64,000 nucleotides of DNA from Dromiciops gliroides (lineage: Eukaryota > Chordata > Mammalia > Microbiotheria > Microbiotheriidae): the NCBI RefSeq assembly GCF_019393635.1, contig NC_057863.1:638376306-638440305 (forward strand), in the 5' to 3' direction. Below are positions 1-10,553 of this stretch, one piece after another. A model generated the notes under the pieces. The model made no database searches and was not told the origin of the DNA. It saw only the letters and a list, made by a program, of their open reading frames with translations. Each line of letters opens with the position of its first letter. Positions within the stretch are counted from its first letter, which is position 1. A program made the position numbers and the translations under genes.

Positions 1-19
1 AGCTCAGAGCTCAGCTTAG

Positions 20-176
20 TCCAATACCCTTTCCCCTATTTTTACAGATGAAGGAACTAAGGCTAGGGAGGTGAATGACGACCAACGTCACATAGGTCAT
101 AGCTATCCGTGGCAGGACTTGAACCCCTGTTCTCTGAATCCAGGGTCTGTGCTCTTTCCATCACACCAGGCAGATT
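20..176 (-). repeat. MIR-type SINE remnant
   Basis: It reads ATTTTTACAGATGAAGGAAC, then a decayed core and ACTTGAACCCCTGTTCTCTG, the reverse-complement order of MIR. Confidence 0.6.
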
Positions 177-506
177 AGAGGGGCAAGAGAGAGAGAAATG
201 GAAACATAAAGGGTCAGTGGACACATACATCTTCCTGGAGAGGGTAAAAGAGGCTGCAGGCGGAGCGGGGCCTTCCCTGGTGAGGCAAGAGCAGGGAGAG
301 CCATCTTCTGGTTTGCATGCAAAGGATTGGTATGTTTCTGGAGTGTGTGCCCGGATGTCAAGGGGCTCTGGCAGACTCTTTAATGAAATCAGCTTGGCTT
401 GCGGTGGACATGAGCACAGGAAAGAATCCGGGCCATTCATTCCCTTTGGGACCCAACATGACAGATTTGCTTGACTTTCCCCTTGAGAGGGGCCAAGAAA
501 AGAGCG

Positions 507-587
<81 letters not shown>
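507..587. repeat. Compound microsatellite (CT)12(CA)n
   Basis: CT repeats at 507-530 run straight into CA repeats at 531-587. Long reading frames made of CV, RE or TH dipeptides across it are artefacts. Confidence 0.98.
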
Positions 588-590
<3 letters not shown>

Positions 591-837
591 CACGCCGACA
601 GAAAGACAGCAGACAGGTAGGCAAACAAACACGGGCAGACAGAGAAATAAACATGTGGGCAAACAGCCCCTCCCATCCCCATCCCCAAGCAGAGAAGGGC
701 TTGGGGCTTGCCTCCCACTGAGAGCTTAAGAGAGAAGTGGGGGAAGGGGGAATTTTTGGTGTGTTTTGCTGCCACCAAGTGGCAGGACCATATAATGAGG
801 GTATCAACAGTAATTGTGTCCAGTCAGACAGGAAAGG

Positions 838-1079
838 ATCTTAGCGGGCAGTCAGTCAGTAAAGATTTATGAAGCACCTACTGTGTTCTAGGCACTATGC
901 CAAGCACTTGGGATACAAAAAGAGGCAAAAGACAGCCCCTGCCCTCAAGGAGCTCACAGTCCAATGGGGGAGATGACATGCAAACTGTACAAAGAAGTCA
1001 TAGATGGGACAAACTGGAGAGAACTAATAGAGGGAAGGCATTAATATTAAGAAGGATTGTTTAATCCAGGGGTCCTCCA
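838..1079 (-). mobile_element. L2 LINE 3' fragment, antisense
   Basis: CACCTACTGTGTTCTAGGCA followed by CCCTGCCCTCAAGGAGCTCA is the reversed L2 3' end. L2 resumes at 1400-1910 past the SINE at 1080-1221. Confidence 0.75.
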
Positions 1080-1221
1080 TTTTTTTGTGGGGCAATGAGG
1101 GTTAAGTAACTTGCCCAGGGTCACACAGCTAGTAAGTGTCAAGTGTCTGAGGCTGGATTTGAACTCATGTCCTCCTGAATCCAGGGCTGGTGCTTTATCC
1201 ACTGTGCCACCTAGCTGCCCC
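1080..1221 (-). mobile_element. Marsupial CORE-SINE (Mar1/WSINE1 type)
   Basis: Full-length antisense copy: short T tail, CORE (TCACACAGCTAGTAAGTGTC), box B region, and head ending CCACCTAGCTGCCCC. It sits at the edge of an L2 fragment. Confidence 0.93.
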
Positions 1222-1485
1222 CCTCCATTTTTTTTGATCATACAAAGCTGTGAGAACATCTTCACTATGTATATATTTACTTCTTTGTAAGTTTTATGCA
1301 TGTATAATTATACTCATAATCATGTAGGTTATAAAATACAAAACATAGAAGTTAAGCAAGGACAAGATCAAGATGATAATAATATGTGATCCCAGAGCCA
1401 GCAGAGTGGCTCGCTCAGACCTTCAATCTACAGCTGGGTGAAGGATGGAGTGGTGAGGCAGGGAGACCAATCAGAAGGGTATTGG

Positions 1486-1604
1486 GGGGCAGCTAGGTGG
1501 TGCAGTGGATAGAGCACCGGCCCTGGATTCAGGAGGACCTGAGTTCAAATCCGGCCTCAGACACTTAACACTTACTAGCTGGGCAAGTCACTTAACCCCA
1601 ACTG

Positions 1605-1605
<1 letters not shown>
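1486..1605 (+). mobile_element. Marsupial CORE-SINE with (CA)n tail
   Basis: A head-to-core copy whose tail has become a CA microsatellite. The target duplication GGTATTGG lies before it and at 1677-1684. Confidence 0.92.

Positions 1606-1676
<71 letters not shown>
1606..1676. repeat. (CA)n microsatellite at a SINE tail
   Basis: About 35 CA units directly follow the 3' end of the SINE at 1486-1605, where other copies have poly(A). Confidence 0.97.
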
Positions 1677-1678
<2 letters not shown>

Positions 1679-2331
1679 TATTGGAATGGTCCAGGGGTGA
1701 TGAAGACCTGTGCATTGTAGGTGACAGCATGAGTGGGGAGAATGGGGCATGTCTGAGAGAGGTAGTGGAGGTGGCTGGATATACAAAGTGAGAGTGAGAA
1801 AGAAGGCAAGGTTGGGAACCCAGGTGCCTGGACAGATGGCGGTGCCTGTCATAGTAATAGGAATGTTGGGGAGTGAGGTAGATTTGGGGAGAAAGACAAT
1901 GTAATAAGATCTGTGATGTAGTGTACAATTCCTCTCCACACCCACTCATCCTACGAGATCCATAGTGACTTGCTTCAAATGAAAAGGGAATGGGGCTCTG
2001 TCCGTGTTTCCTAAACATGGAGTATTCTGTTGTGGAAGTGGCCTCATCTGGAGACCACCCTTCGAGGGGAACCTGGGCAACCATCAGGTGATCTTCTGAG
2101 AAGGGGGGAGGGAGTGCTGCGTGTGCCTGGGCAGTGGTTAGATAGTAATCACCTCGAGGGGCTGACACTGGGCTCAGAAGTGGGAGATGGGAGCTTGCAC
2201 AGTAGAGGGAGGAGGAAGAATAGGTGGGTTTGGGGGTAAGGGTAAGTGTGGTTGTGCTGGAAATAAGCGTGATCCATCTTTTTTTTTTTTTTTTGAGGCG
2301 ATAGTCTTCATGGAAGAGCTGACACCTATAG

Positions 2332-2650
2332 CAGGCAGTTAGGTAGCACAGTGGATAGAGAATTGGGCCTGGGGTCAGAAAGACCTGAGTTCAGTCCCAC
2401 CTCAGATATTTTACTAGCTGTGTGACCTTAGGTAAGTCACTTAACCTCCGTTTTCTCAACTGTAAAACAGAGATAACAATTACACCTACCTCTCAGGGTT
2501 GTTGTGAGGAGCAGAGTTATATACATAGTAGGCACTATAGATGGAGGAGGAAATGACAAACCACTCCAGTATCTTTACCAAGAAAACACCATGGACAACT
2601 ATGGCCAATGGAGTCAGGAAGTGGGGGACATGACTAAATAGCAACAAAGG
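2332..2650 (+). mobile_element. Older CORE-SINE with RTE/BovB-like tail
   Basis: A tRNA-like head and MIR core are followed by AAACCACTCCAGTATCTTTA and an ATGACTAAATAGCAACAA end, which resembles the RTE/BovB 3' end used by this SINE family. Confidence 0.75.
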
Positions 2651-2754
2651 TACTATGTGAATTCTAGCTGATTGTTGTTGTTCTTACCGTAATAACACTG
2701 TCAGGTAGGCAGGGCAATTATTATCAACCTTATTTTACCCATGAGGAAACTAGC

Positions 2755-3290
2755 TGGAGTGATCAAAAAAGGCTTCAGGGATGAGAAGGGGACTAGTCAG
2801 TGGTGGGCTTTGAAGGATGAGTAGAATTCATTTATTTATTTATTCATTTATTCATTCTTTTTTTTTTTTAGTGAGGCAATTGGGGTTAAGTGACTTGCCC
2901 AAGGTCACACAGCTAGTAAATGTTAAGTGTCTGAGGCTGGATTTGAACTCAGGTATTCCTGATTCCAGGGCTGCTCTATCACCTACCTGCCTGATGAGTA
3001 GAATTTATCAAGGGACAGAGAATGACACTGTGGGTGGAACAACATGAGCAAAGACACAGGGATAGGAAAACATGAGGTATATTCACACAACAAGGAAGAC
3101 CTGTTGGGTTTAGTGAAGAATTTATGTAGGAAGTAGTGTTGAAGTGAGTAGAGAGATGTGGGTAAGGATCAGATGGCAGAGGGCTTTGAATGCCAGGCTA
3201 AAGCTTTTGTACATTATCCTGCAGAAAATGAGAAACTAAGAAAGATTCTGAAGAGGGAAGTAACATAATAAAAGCAATGTTTTAAGATTA
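2755..3290 (-). mobile_element. L2-like fragment, antisense, split by a SINE
   Basis: GGGCTTTGAATGCCAGGCTA and its flanks resemble reversed L2. It is interrupted by the SINE at 2858-2990; GATGAGTAGAATT is duplicated on both sides. Confidence 0.55.
2858..2990 (-). mobile_element. Marsupial CORE-SINE
   Basis: Antisense copy with a T tail; the head lacks a few bases. Target duplication GATGAGTAGAATT on both sides. Confidence 0.9.
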
Positions 3291-3329
3291 ATTTATTATG
3301 TTCATGAATTATATTTATTTTATACATTT

Positions 3330-5495
3330 TCCCTGGCTAACTTTGAGTCCCTTTCCTTCTCAACAAGTTCACACCAGTCCTTCCTCTGCTCAAAAGCCCC
3401 CAATGACTCCCCATTTCTTCTAGAATGAAGTCACAGCTCCTTCAAATAGCATTTCAGAATTTTCTGTCACTTGATTCCAACTACCTTTTCTCCCCCTTTA
3501 GCACCCTAAACTCTGGTCAAGTTGAACTGCTACCCATTCCCCAAACATGCCCCATGGTTCCCCCACCTCTATGTCTCTTTTCCCACTGGTTCCAAAGCAT
3601 GCTGTAATGTGACACAGCATAACATGTAGAATTTGGGTACGTGGGGCTTGAGTTTGAGTCCTGGCTCTGACCTCCTTTCTGCTGATCTCCAATGATTGGT
3701 TCCTTCCTGCTTCCTATAATTTCACCATCCTTAAAAAATACCTTCACTTGACCCCGCCATCCCTGCTAGTCTGTATTCTTTCCCCTTCTGAATCAAACTT
3801 ATTGAAAAAGCCTTTTGCTCTCAGTATTTCTAATTGATTCAATTCAAGAATTTAGAAATTACCGTATTTGACCTTAATCTTTTGGCTTTTTACCTCCCCC
3901 TCTGCCTTCCCTTACAAAATTATCCTCACTCCCATCCCTTGACCCCACAACTCTCTCCCAGACTGTCTCCTCTGTACTAGTCACTCTTTCCTCTTCTTCC
4001 CACTGATGAATTCAACTCTATACTGTCATCCTCTCGAATCCCTCACTGTCTTATCGTATTACTGATTAAGCCCAGCCAAGCTTTAGCCTTGGATCACTAC
4101 CACCATTTGTCACCTTCCCACCTACACACTATGCTGATGAATAAAGGTGGGGAAAATCATGCAACCATTCACACTGAGTCTACAGTAAATTTATGTTACA
4201 TAACCTCAACTGGGCCCTCACTGCTGCCAGGCAATTCTACTAAACTTCCCTTATCAACTCCCTCCCTCTCCATCAGTTCCAAACCTTATTATCCCATCTT
4301 AAACCTCCTGTGACTCTCTCCGCCCTCTAACTGAGAACCTCACCTCATATTTCATAGAAAAAATTGAGGCCATTCACATAGAGCTCCCTCTTCTTCCCCC
4401 TTCTTCATCTCCTATCACGAATGCCTTCAGCCACTCTCTCTTCCTTTACACTTATCTCACATGATGAAGTGGCCTTACTCTGTATCACATAGAATCCCTT
4501 CCATCCTGTCTCCTCCAACAGATTGCCCCCCGCCCCCTGTCATTCCCTTCTCTTTCACTTATTTTCAATCTCTTCCCTCTCTACTGGCTCATTCTCTGCA
4601 GTCTATAAACATACTTATCCTGAAAAAAAACCCTCACTTGATCCTTCTGTCCCTATTATCATCTTAAAACTCATCTGTCTTTTGTAACTAAATTCCTTGA
4701 AAAGCCCCCTTGGGTACCTCTACTCTCTTCTCTCACTGTCTTCTTAACTCCTTATAACCTGGTTTCTGATCTTATCCTTCCACCAACCAACATTGCTCTC
4801 TCCAAAGTGGCCAATGATCTCTTAGTTGCTTTTTCTCACCCTCCATGTAGTCCTTCAGGCTCACAATTTTGGAGTCATCCAGGTTTCCTTACTCTCTCTC
4901 ATCCCCCATATCCAAGCTGCTGCCAAGGCCTGCTGATTTCACCTTTACAGCATCTCTTAAACACCCCCCTTCTCTTCTCTGACAGCTCCCCCACACACTG
5001 GTATGGGCCCCCATCACCTCATTCCTGGACTACTGCAATAGCTGACATGAGGTCTGCCTGCCTCAGGCCTCTCCCCACTCCAATCCCTCCTCCATTCAAA
5101 CCAAAATGATTTTCTTGAAGAACAGGTCTGTCATTCCCTATTCAATAAACTCCAGTGACTCCCTATTCCTTCCCAGATCAAATCCAAAATACTCTCTCCC
5201 ATGCCTGACTACTCCCTCTTCTGCTCTGACTACTGATCTTCCTGACTTCTTTTGAGTTCTAACTTAAATCCCACCTTCTACAGGAAGGCTTCCTCAACCC
5301 CTTCATTTCAGTGCCTTACCTCTGTTATCTATTTATCCTATATATACATTGCTTTGCATATATTTATTTGCAGATTGTCTCCCCCATTAGATTGTAAGCT
5401 CCTTGAGGGCAGAGGATGCCTCTTTTTGTATCCCAAAAATTTAGCATAGTGCCTGGCACATAGTAGGCTCTTTATAGATGTTCATTGATTGATCC
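3330..5495 (+). mobile_element. L2 LINE remnant with 3' end
   Basis: Decayed L2 ORF2 (for example TGGCCAATGATCTCTTAGTT near 4809 and a CCATATCCAAGCTGCTGCCA stretch near 4907) runs to a clear L2 3' end: TTAGATTGTAAGCTCCTTGA, then GTGCCTGGCACATAGTAGGC and a TTGATTGATT tail. Stops occur in every frame and the order of blocks suggests internal rearrangement. No functional reverse transcriptase remains. Confidence 0.82.
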
Positions 5496-5593
5496 TTTCC
5501 TCTCACTCTTCTAAATCTTTTGCAATCTGGCTTCTGAAACTCTACAAAACTGCCCAGTGCTCACACGTGCTCTCTCTCTCTTTTCTTTCTTTC

Positions 5594-5743
5594 TTTTTTT
5601 TTTTTTTGGTAAAGTAATTGGGATTAAGTGACTTGCCCAGAGTCACACAGCTAGTAAGTGTCAGGCATCTGAGGCTGAATTTGAACTCAGGTCCTCCTGA
5701 CTCTAGGGCTGGTACTCTATCCATTGCACCACCTAACTGCCCC
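5594..5743 (-). mobile_element. Marsupial CORE-SINE inside L2
   Basis: Full-length antisense copy with a T-rich tail, ending CACCTAACTGCCCC; inserted in the L2 at 5496-7098. Confidence 0.92.
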
Positions 5744-5950
5744 TCTGGTGCTCTCTTAACTGACAAATCTGATGACCTCTTCTGTCCTCATCCTCCATGA
5801 ACCCTCTGCAGCATTTGCCACTGGTGACCATCCCATATGCATACTGTCTCCTCATTAAATTAAATGTTTTGTTGTTGTTGTTGCTCTCTCTGGTGCTCCT
5901 CCTCCCATCTGACCATTCCCTTTTCTTTTTCTTTCTTTCCTTCTTTCTTT

Positions 5951-6089
5951 CTTTTTTTTTTTTTTTGGTGAGGCAATTGGGGTTAAGTGACTTGCCCAGG
6001 GTCACACAGATAGTGTCAAGTGTCTGAGGCCGGATTTGAACTCAAATCCAGGGCTGGTGTTCTATCCACTGAGCCACCTAGCTGCCCCC
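5951..6089 (-). mobile_element. Marsupial CORE-SINE inside L2
   Basis: Antisense copy with a short internal loss. TTCCCTTTTC flanks it on both sides as a target duplication. Confidence 0.92.
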
Positions 6090-7108
6090 ATTCCCTTTTC
6101 AGTATCTTTTGCTAGACCATTATTCATGCCAAGCCTACTAATGGTGAGTATACTCCAAAGTCCTTCCTTGGGATATCTTCTCCATCCTCACTGTACTCTC
6201 TCTTTGGTGACCTTATCAAGACCCATAGATTCAATTACCATCTCTATGCCGATTTACATACCCAAATCTACATATCCAGCCCTAGTCTCTCCCTCCCAAA
6301 ATGCAATCCTATATCACCAACTACCTACTGGACATTTTCCAGTAGATGTCCTGTAGGCATTTCAAACTCAACATGTCCAAAACTGAACTCATCATCTTCT
6401 TCCCCCAAACCCACTCCCCATCTGAACTTCCCTATTAGTATTAATAATGGTACCACCATTTTTCCAGTGACCCAGGATCACTTTAGTTCTCTCTCTCTCT
6501 CTGTCTCTCTCTCCCCCACCATTTACCCAATTGGTTGTTAAATCCTATTGTTTCTGTTTCCACATATCTCCCATGTATCCCCTAATCGCCACTCATAGAA
6601 ACACCTGCCTAGTTCAGGCCCTCCTTACATCTTGCCAAGGTTATTGTAATAACATTCTATTTGGTCTCCTTGTCTCCTTTCCCTACTCTGACCCATCCTG
6701 CACACTAAAGCAATTTTCTCAATGCATAGGTCTGACTGTATCAGCCCCTCCTCAGTAACTCCAATGGTTCCCTACTTATGATCAAATATAAACTACTCTA
6801 TTTGTCACGAAAAGCCCTTTATAACTTTGTCCTTTTCTTCTACCTTCCCAAGGCTTCTTACACATTATTCCCCTTCATCAGCCCAACAGTCCATACATAT
6901 TGCCCTGCTGCAAAAACAATACTCTGTCTCCCACCTCCATGCTTTTGCCCTGTTCCCTATGCCTGAAATGCCATCCCTCTTCACCTTTTGGAATCCCTGG
7001 TTTCTTTCATGATTCATCTGCAACACCACCTGTTTCATGAACTGCTTCCTGATTCTCCCACCTGTTCATGATGTTCCCCCTAAACTGCTTTGTATAAAGG
7101 TAAAATGT

Positions 7109-7270
7109 CCTGTGGGGTCACCAGAAGGGACCCCAGACTTCCAAGGGGCAATGCAGCTGTAACCCTCTGGGGCCTTGACCTACCTGTGTGAATGAGGGCT
7201 AGGAGAATAGCATCTACATGTGCAATATTTTTTATAAAGATGAGATCTTTATTTCTATCATACAAAAAAA
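7109..7270 (+). mobile_element. Small retroposed fragment of unknown source
   Basis: A 162-base insert ends in A7 and is bounded by the 9-bp repeat GTAAAATGT (7100-7108 and 7271-7279). The body (starting CCTGTGGGGTCACC) matches no family I know. It could be a truncated LINE or processed-transcript piece. Confidence 0.45.
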
Positions 7271-7279
7271 GTAAAATGT

Positions 7280-8021
7280 TTTTCATAGACTCTAGAGCCA
7301 GTGATTAATATAACAAAGACTTCCATTTCTTGGTCTGCAAAATGAGGAAGGTGGACCTCGAAGGCCCTTTCCAGTTCCAGCTCTTTGGCCCTATTAACTT
7401 TAAATTAGTTAATTGCTCATTTTATATTTTGAGCTTTTGTGATTGCTGGAAATGTAGCCCAGATTCAATGAAGCTTTAAAAATCACCTGACCAAATCTGA
7501 CACGTGGAGCTTTATGGATGCTTTAATGACCAGATTGAGAATCCCAGGATGAGTTCACCTGGACCACAATAATGGGGTTTCAAGAATTTATGTTTTTCTT
7601 GAGTGCCAACTATGGGCTCAGCCCCATGCCAGGCAGTGTAGAAACCCAGGAGAAATATGATCCACGATTTCCACCTTCCAGGAACCTGCTCTCCCCTAAG
7701 ACACCAGAAACAAGGGGAAATGATGCAAGGCAGAATATAGCTAGATTGTGTGCTATAGATTTATCAGTGCTATAAAAGCTAATGAGGGTTGGAGTGGTCA
7801 GGAAAGACTAATTTAGGCTAGATAGATGGCAGGGAAAAATCTTCATAAGGAATTAAGTTGTCTGGAAGTGGAATGGTCTGTTTTGGAAAGTAGTGAGCTC
7901 CCCATCACTGGATTGAAGCTCTCCTTCACATCAAGAGAAGACTGAATGACTACTAGTTGGAGATTTTGAAGAAGGGATTACCCTACAGGTCAAGATTGGA
8001 ATAGGTGGCCTAAGAGGTCCT
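7280..8021. other. Intergenic, old repeat debris
   Basis: 7330-7395 looks like an L3/CR1 3' end (CGAAGGCCCTTTCCAGTTCC). 7580-7870 is a weak antisense L2-like stretch (GAGTGCCAACTATGGGCTCA). No gene is seen. Confidence 0.5.
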
Positions 8022-8052
8022 TTTGTTGTTGTTGTTGTTGTTGTTGTTGTTT
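8022..8052. repeat. (GTT)n microsatellite at a SINE tail
   Basis: About ten TTG/GTT units form the tail (in antisense view) of the SINE at 8053-8185. Confidence 0.95.
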
Positions 8053-8185
8053 GCAGGGCAGTGAGGGTTAAGTGACTTGCCCAGGGTCACACAACTAGTA
8101 AGTGTCACGTGTCTGAGCTCAAATCAGAACTCAGGACCTCCTGAATCCAGGGCTGGTGCATTATCCACTGCACCACCTAGCTGAC
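8053..8185 (-). mobile_element. Marsupial CORE-SINE with (GTT)n tail
   Basis: Antisense copy ending CACCACCTAGCTGACC. A GTT microsatellite replaces the T tail. Confidence 0.92.
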
Positions 8186-9344
8186 CTATGAATATGATTT
8201 TATCAAGGATGTTGGGAGGCCTGGGCTAAGGCTCGGGCTGGGGGGCCCTCCTCATATCCTGTGACTAGATTTGACAAAGAAGCAAAAACTCACCCAGATC
8301 TGGGCCTGCGTGTCGCCCTCAGATCAGACTGAATACTTGTCCCCCACCCCCACCAATGACACTACCTGTGTGACCTCAGACATGCCTCTTAATCTTCTTG
8401 GCTCTCAGTTTCCTCATCTGTAATATGACCTTTGGCCCCTCTAATATTGTTTAACTGTACCTGGATCTCCAGCAATGGGGTCAGGAAGGCCCAGGACCAG
8501 GGAAAATTATCAGACAACCTGGAAGGACCCTGGCCCAAGAGCACGGGACCCCTCTTTCTCCCTGGCCCTGACTTCTCCAGTACCAGAGATATAACTAGTA
8601 CTTTTTGTCCATAAAACTTGCTTGGGACAAGGGCACAAAAGATGCCTTCAGTACGGACTGGGAAGAGGGGCCACTGGCAGTTGGCAGAAACTACTCTGTG
8701 GGGAAGGGTAAGAGATCCTGGCATCTGCTGCTGGGGAGGCTGCCCACCTGCTACTACCCTCTCATTTACAGGGAATGAAACAGAGGCCCAGAGTTAGCAT
8801 CAGAGAAAGGACTGTAACAAAGGGCTTCTGAGTTGGAGTTCAACATGGTGTCATCCACGTTGTCAAAATTTGGCCTCTCTTAGGGGAAGAGTCCTTTGGA
8901 ACAGGAGTCCTTGGTCTCATGAATGACAACGAAGCAGCTGGTGAGAGGAGGAAGGGGTACACCTAGGTCCCTTCAGGTTCATCCTTACCCTAAATTCTCC
9001 CTCAACTGGGGTCCTATCAATGGGAAATTTCCAGAAGCCAAGGAGAAGGTCAAGGAGAGACCCCTAGCTCTCCCATCCCTCATCTGCTGGCTTTGTTTTG
9101 CCTTAGGAAGTTTCCCTACCCATCCAACCACTCTTGTCTTGAATTGTGGCAGAGAGCTCCTAGGCTTTAGCCAATCATTCTCTCTCCTAGGGGCAGCCTG
9201 GTCCTTGTTCACCAAAGGGCACTGAAATGGCTCCCTTTCTCATCTCCTAGAGTGATCCATAACCCATTGACTCCTTCCTCTTGCTGACCTCACTGTAGAA
9301 AAGTTTGAAAAGCCACAAAGTCCAAAGCTTAAAAAGAAAGGAAG
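8186..9344. other. Intergenic, mostly unique
   Basis: Apart from MIR-like traces near 8370-8460 and 8765-8820 I see nothing recognisable. The open frames here lack coding character. Confidence 0.5.
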
Positions 9345-9478
9345 AAGTGGATAGAGCACCGGCCCTGGAGTCAGGAGGACCTGAGTTGAAGTCCGGCCTC
9401 AGACACTTGACACTTACTAGCTGTGTGACCCTGGGCAAGTCACTTAACCCCCATTGCCCCGCCAAAAAAAAAAAAAAG
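9345..9478 (+). mobile_element. Marsupial CORE-SINE, 5' truncated
   Basis: It starts within box A (GTGGATAGAGCACC), ends in A14, and is followed by a GAAA/GGAA-rich stretch to about 9508. Confidence 0.9.
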
Positions 9479-9689
9479 AAAGAAAGGAAGGAAGAAAAAA
9501 AAGAAAAAGTAAGAAAATGTACCTGGATTGGAAAGCATGAGCCGGTCCCTGCCTGATGGGAGAGCCCCCCAAGAGCCTGGACTGATGGGAAGGTTTGTGG
9601 ACCGGCACTGCCCGGTCAGTCTGGACTCCTATAAGGAGCTCCCCACCCTCCCAGCACAGGAGTTGGAGGGGATTGAGAGGGGAGCCATT

Positions 9690-9811
9690 ATCACCCCAGG
9701 TGAGAGGAGGAGGAGGAACAACCCTAGGTGAAGGGTCAGGGGGAAATAACAGCTGCAGGTGAGGAGAAGGGAACGTTATCTCCAAGTAAGGAAACGAGTT
9801 CCACACTAAAG

Positions 9812-9864
<53 letters not shown>

Positions 9865-9885
9865 TGTGTGTGTGTGTGAGTGTGT

Positions 9886-9922
<37 letters not shown>

Positions 9923-10140
9923 TGTGAGAACTCCAGGTGAGAGGCAGGTGAGAGGAGGTGAGAGGGGAAATGACGTCTCCAGGGGAGGGAGGGATCCTTA
10001 TCCTCAGGTGAGGGGCAGGGGATGGATGACACCTTTAGGTGAGAGGGGTGAGTAGCAATAACAGCTCCCCCCGAGAGGAAAGGATGGAAATAACGGCTGT
10101 AGGTCAGGAAGGGCAGATAACAGCTCCAGGTGAGAGAGAA
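9690..10140 (+). repeat. Degenerate minisatellite with CAGGTGAG-like motif, upstream of FAAP20
   Basis: Loose units repeat around AGGTGAG and (A)ATAACAGCTCC. AGGTGA occurs at 9698, 9726, 9757, 9935, 9946, 9956, 10006, 10037 and 10128. A (GT)n tract splits the array. The motif resembles both a ZEB/SNAI E-box (CAGGTG) and a 5' splice site. Confidence 0.6.
9814..9927. repeat. (GT)n microsatellite with GA interruptions
   Basis: Over 110 bases of GT repeats with four GAGTG-type interruptions, about 500 bases before the FAAP20 start codon. Confidence 0.97.
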
Positions 10141-10175
10141 GGATGGATGGATGGATGGATGGATGGATGGATGGG
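10139..10175. repeat. (GGAT)n microsatellite
   Basis: About eight GGAT units at the upstream edge of the FAAP20 CpG island. Confidence 0.97.
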
Positions 10176-10428
10176 GGCCACTCGACGGGAAGGGCGAGGC
10201 ACCGCCCTTCCTCAGGCCCCGCCCCCGGGGCAGGCCCAGCGCCTCCTGAGTATATACGTAGGCACACACGCACGCAGCTTTCAGGCGAAAGCACGCACGC
10301 AAACACGCACACACTTGCAGTAGGTTTCCCCCGCCCATCCTCCTCCAGGCGCATGCGCCTGCGTACGTAGGCGCAAGCGCAGTCCTCGAATACTCCGCAG
10401 GGCGGGAGGCTTGGCGTCTCAGGCGGCC
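10170..10428 (+). promoter_or_regulatory. FAAP20: FAAP20 promoter and start of its CpG island
   Basis: CpG-dense DNA begins near 10170 and runs through exon 1 into intron 1, to about 11000. It holds GC boxes (GGCCCCGCCCCC near 10215), a perfect NRF1-type palindrome GCGCATGCGC at 10349-10358 and a second NRF1-like GCGCAAGCGCA at 10371-10381. A TATA-like GTATATAC lies at 10249-10256. The transcription start is not determined; CpG-island promoters of this sort usually start at several sites. Confidence 0.75.
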
Positions 10429-10553
10429 ATGGCTTTACCTGGAGCGGCGGCGGCGGCCGGGCGCGGGTCTAGGCTGAGACTGACACGGAAAAAGCCGCCC
10501 GCGCCCCCCTCCTCCTCTTCCTCCGGGCTTGGTGGCGGGGGGCAGAAGGGCAG
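10429..10553 (+). CDS. FAAP20: FAAP20 coding exon 1
   Basis: Encodes MALPGAAAAAGRGSRLRLTR and on to residue 41, plus two bases of codon 42. There is a five-alanine run from GCG repeats. The basic RLRLTRKKPP segment parallels RLGLSRRRPR of human FAAP20. The donor is CAG|GTGAGG. Confidence 0.9.

Larger units (their letters stand above)
1400..1910 (-). mobile_element. L2 LINE fragment, antisense, split by a SINE
   Basis: GGTCCAGGGGTGATGAAGACC and GTAATAGGAATGTTGGGGAG are reversed L2 ORF2 sequence. The SINE and (CA)n at 1486-1676 interrupt it, with GGTATTGG duplicated on both sides. Confidence 0.65.
5496..7098 (+). mobile_element. Second L2 LINE remnant, split by two SINEs
   Basis: L2 ORF2 blocks such as CTCAACATGTCCAAAACTGA (near 6368) and ATTCAATTACCATCTCTATG (near 6230) follow in sense order. 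SINEs at 5594-5743 and 5951-6089 are inserted. It is degraded throughout. Confidence 0.8.

Noticed and set aside
63-807. Long open frames of [12 protein letters not shown] and THTHTH
   Set aside because: They are translations of the (CT)n(CA)n microsatellite.
1-10170. Coding exons of the gene expected upstream (SKI in human synteny)
   Set aside because: No SKI-like coding sequence was seen; the region is repeats and unique intergenic DNA.
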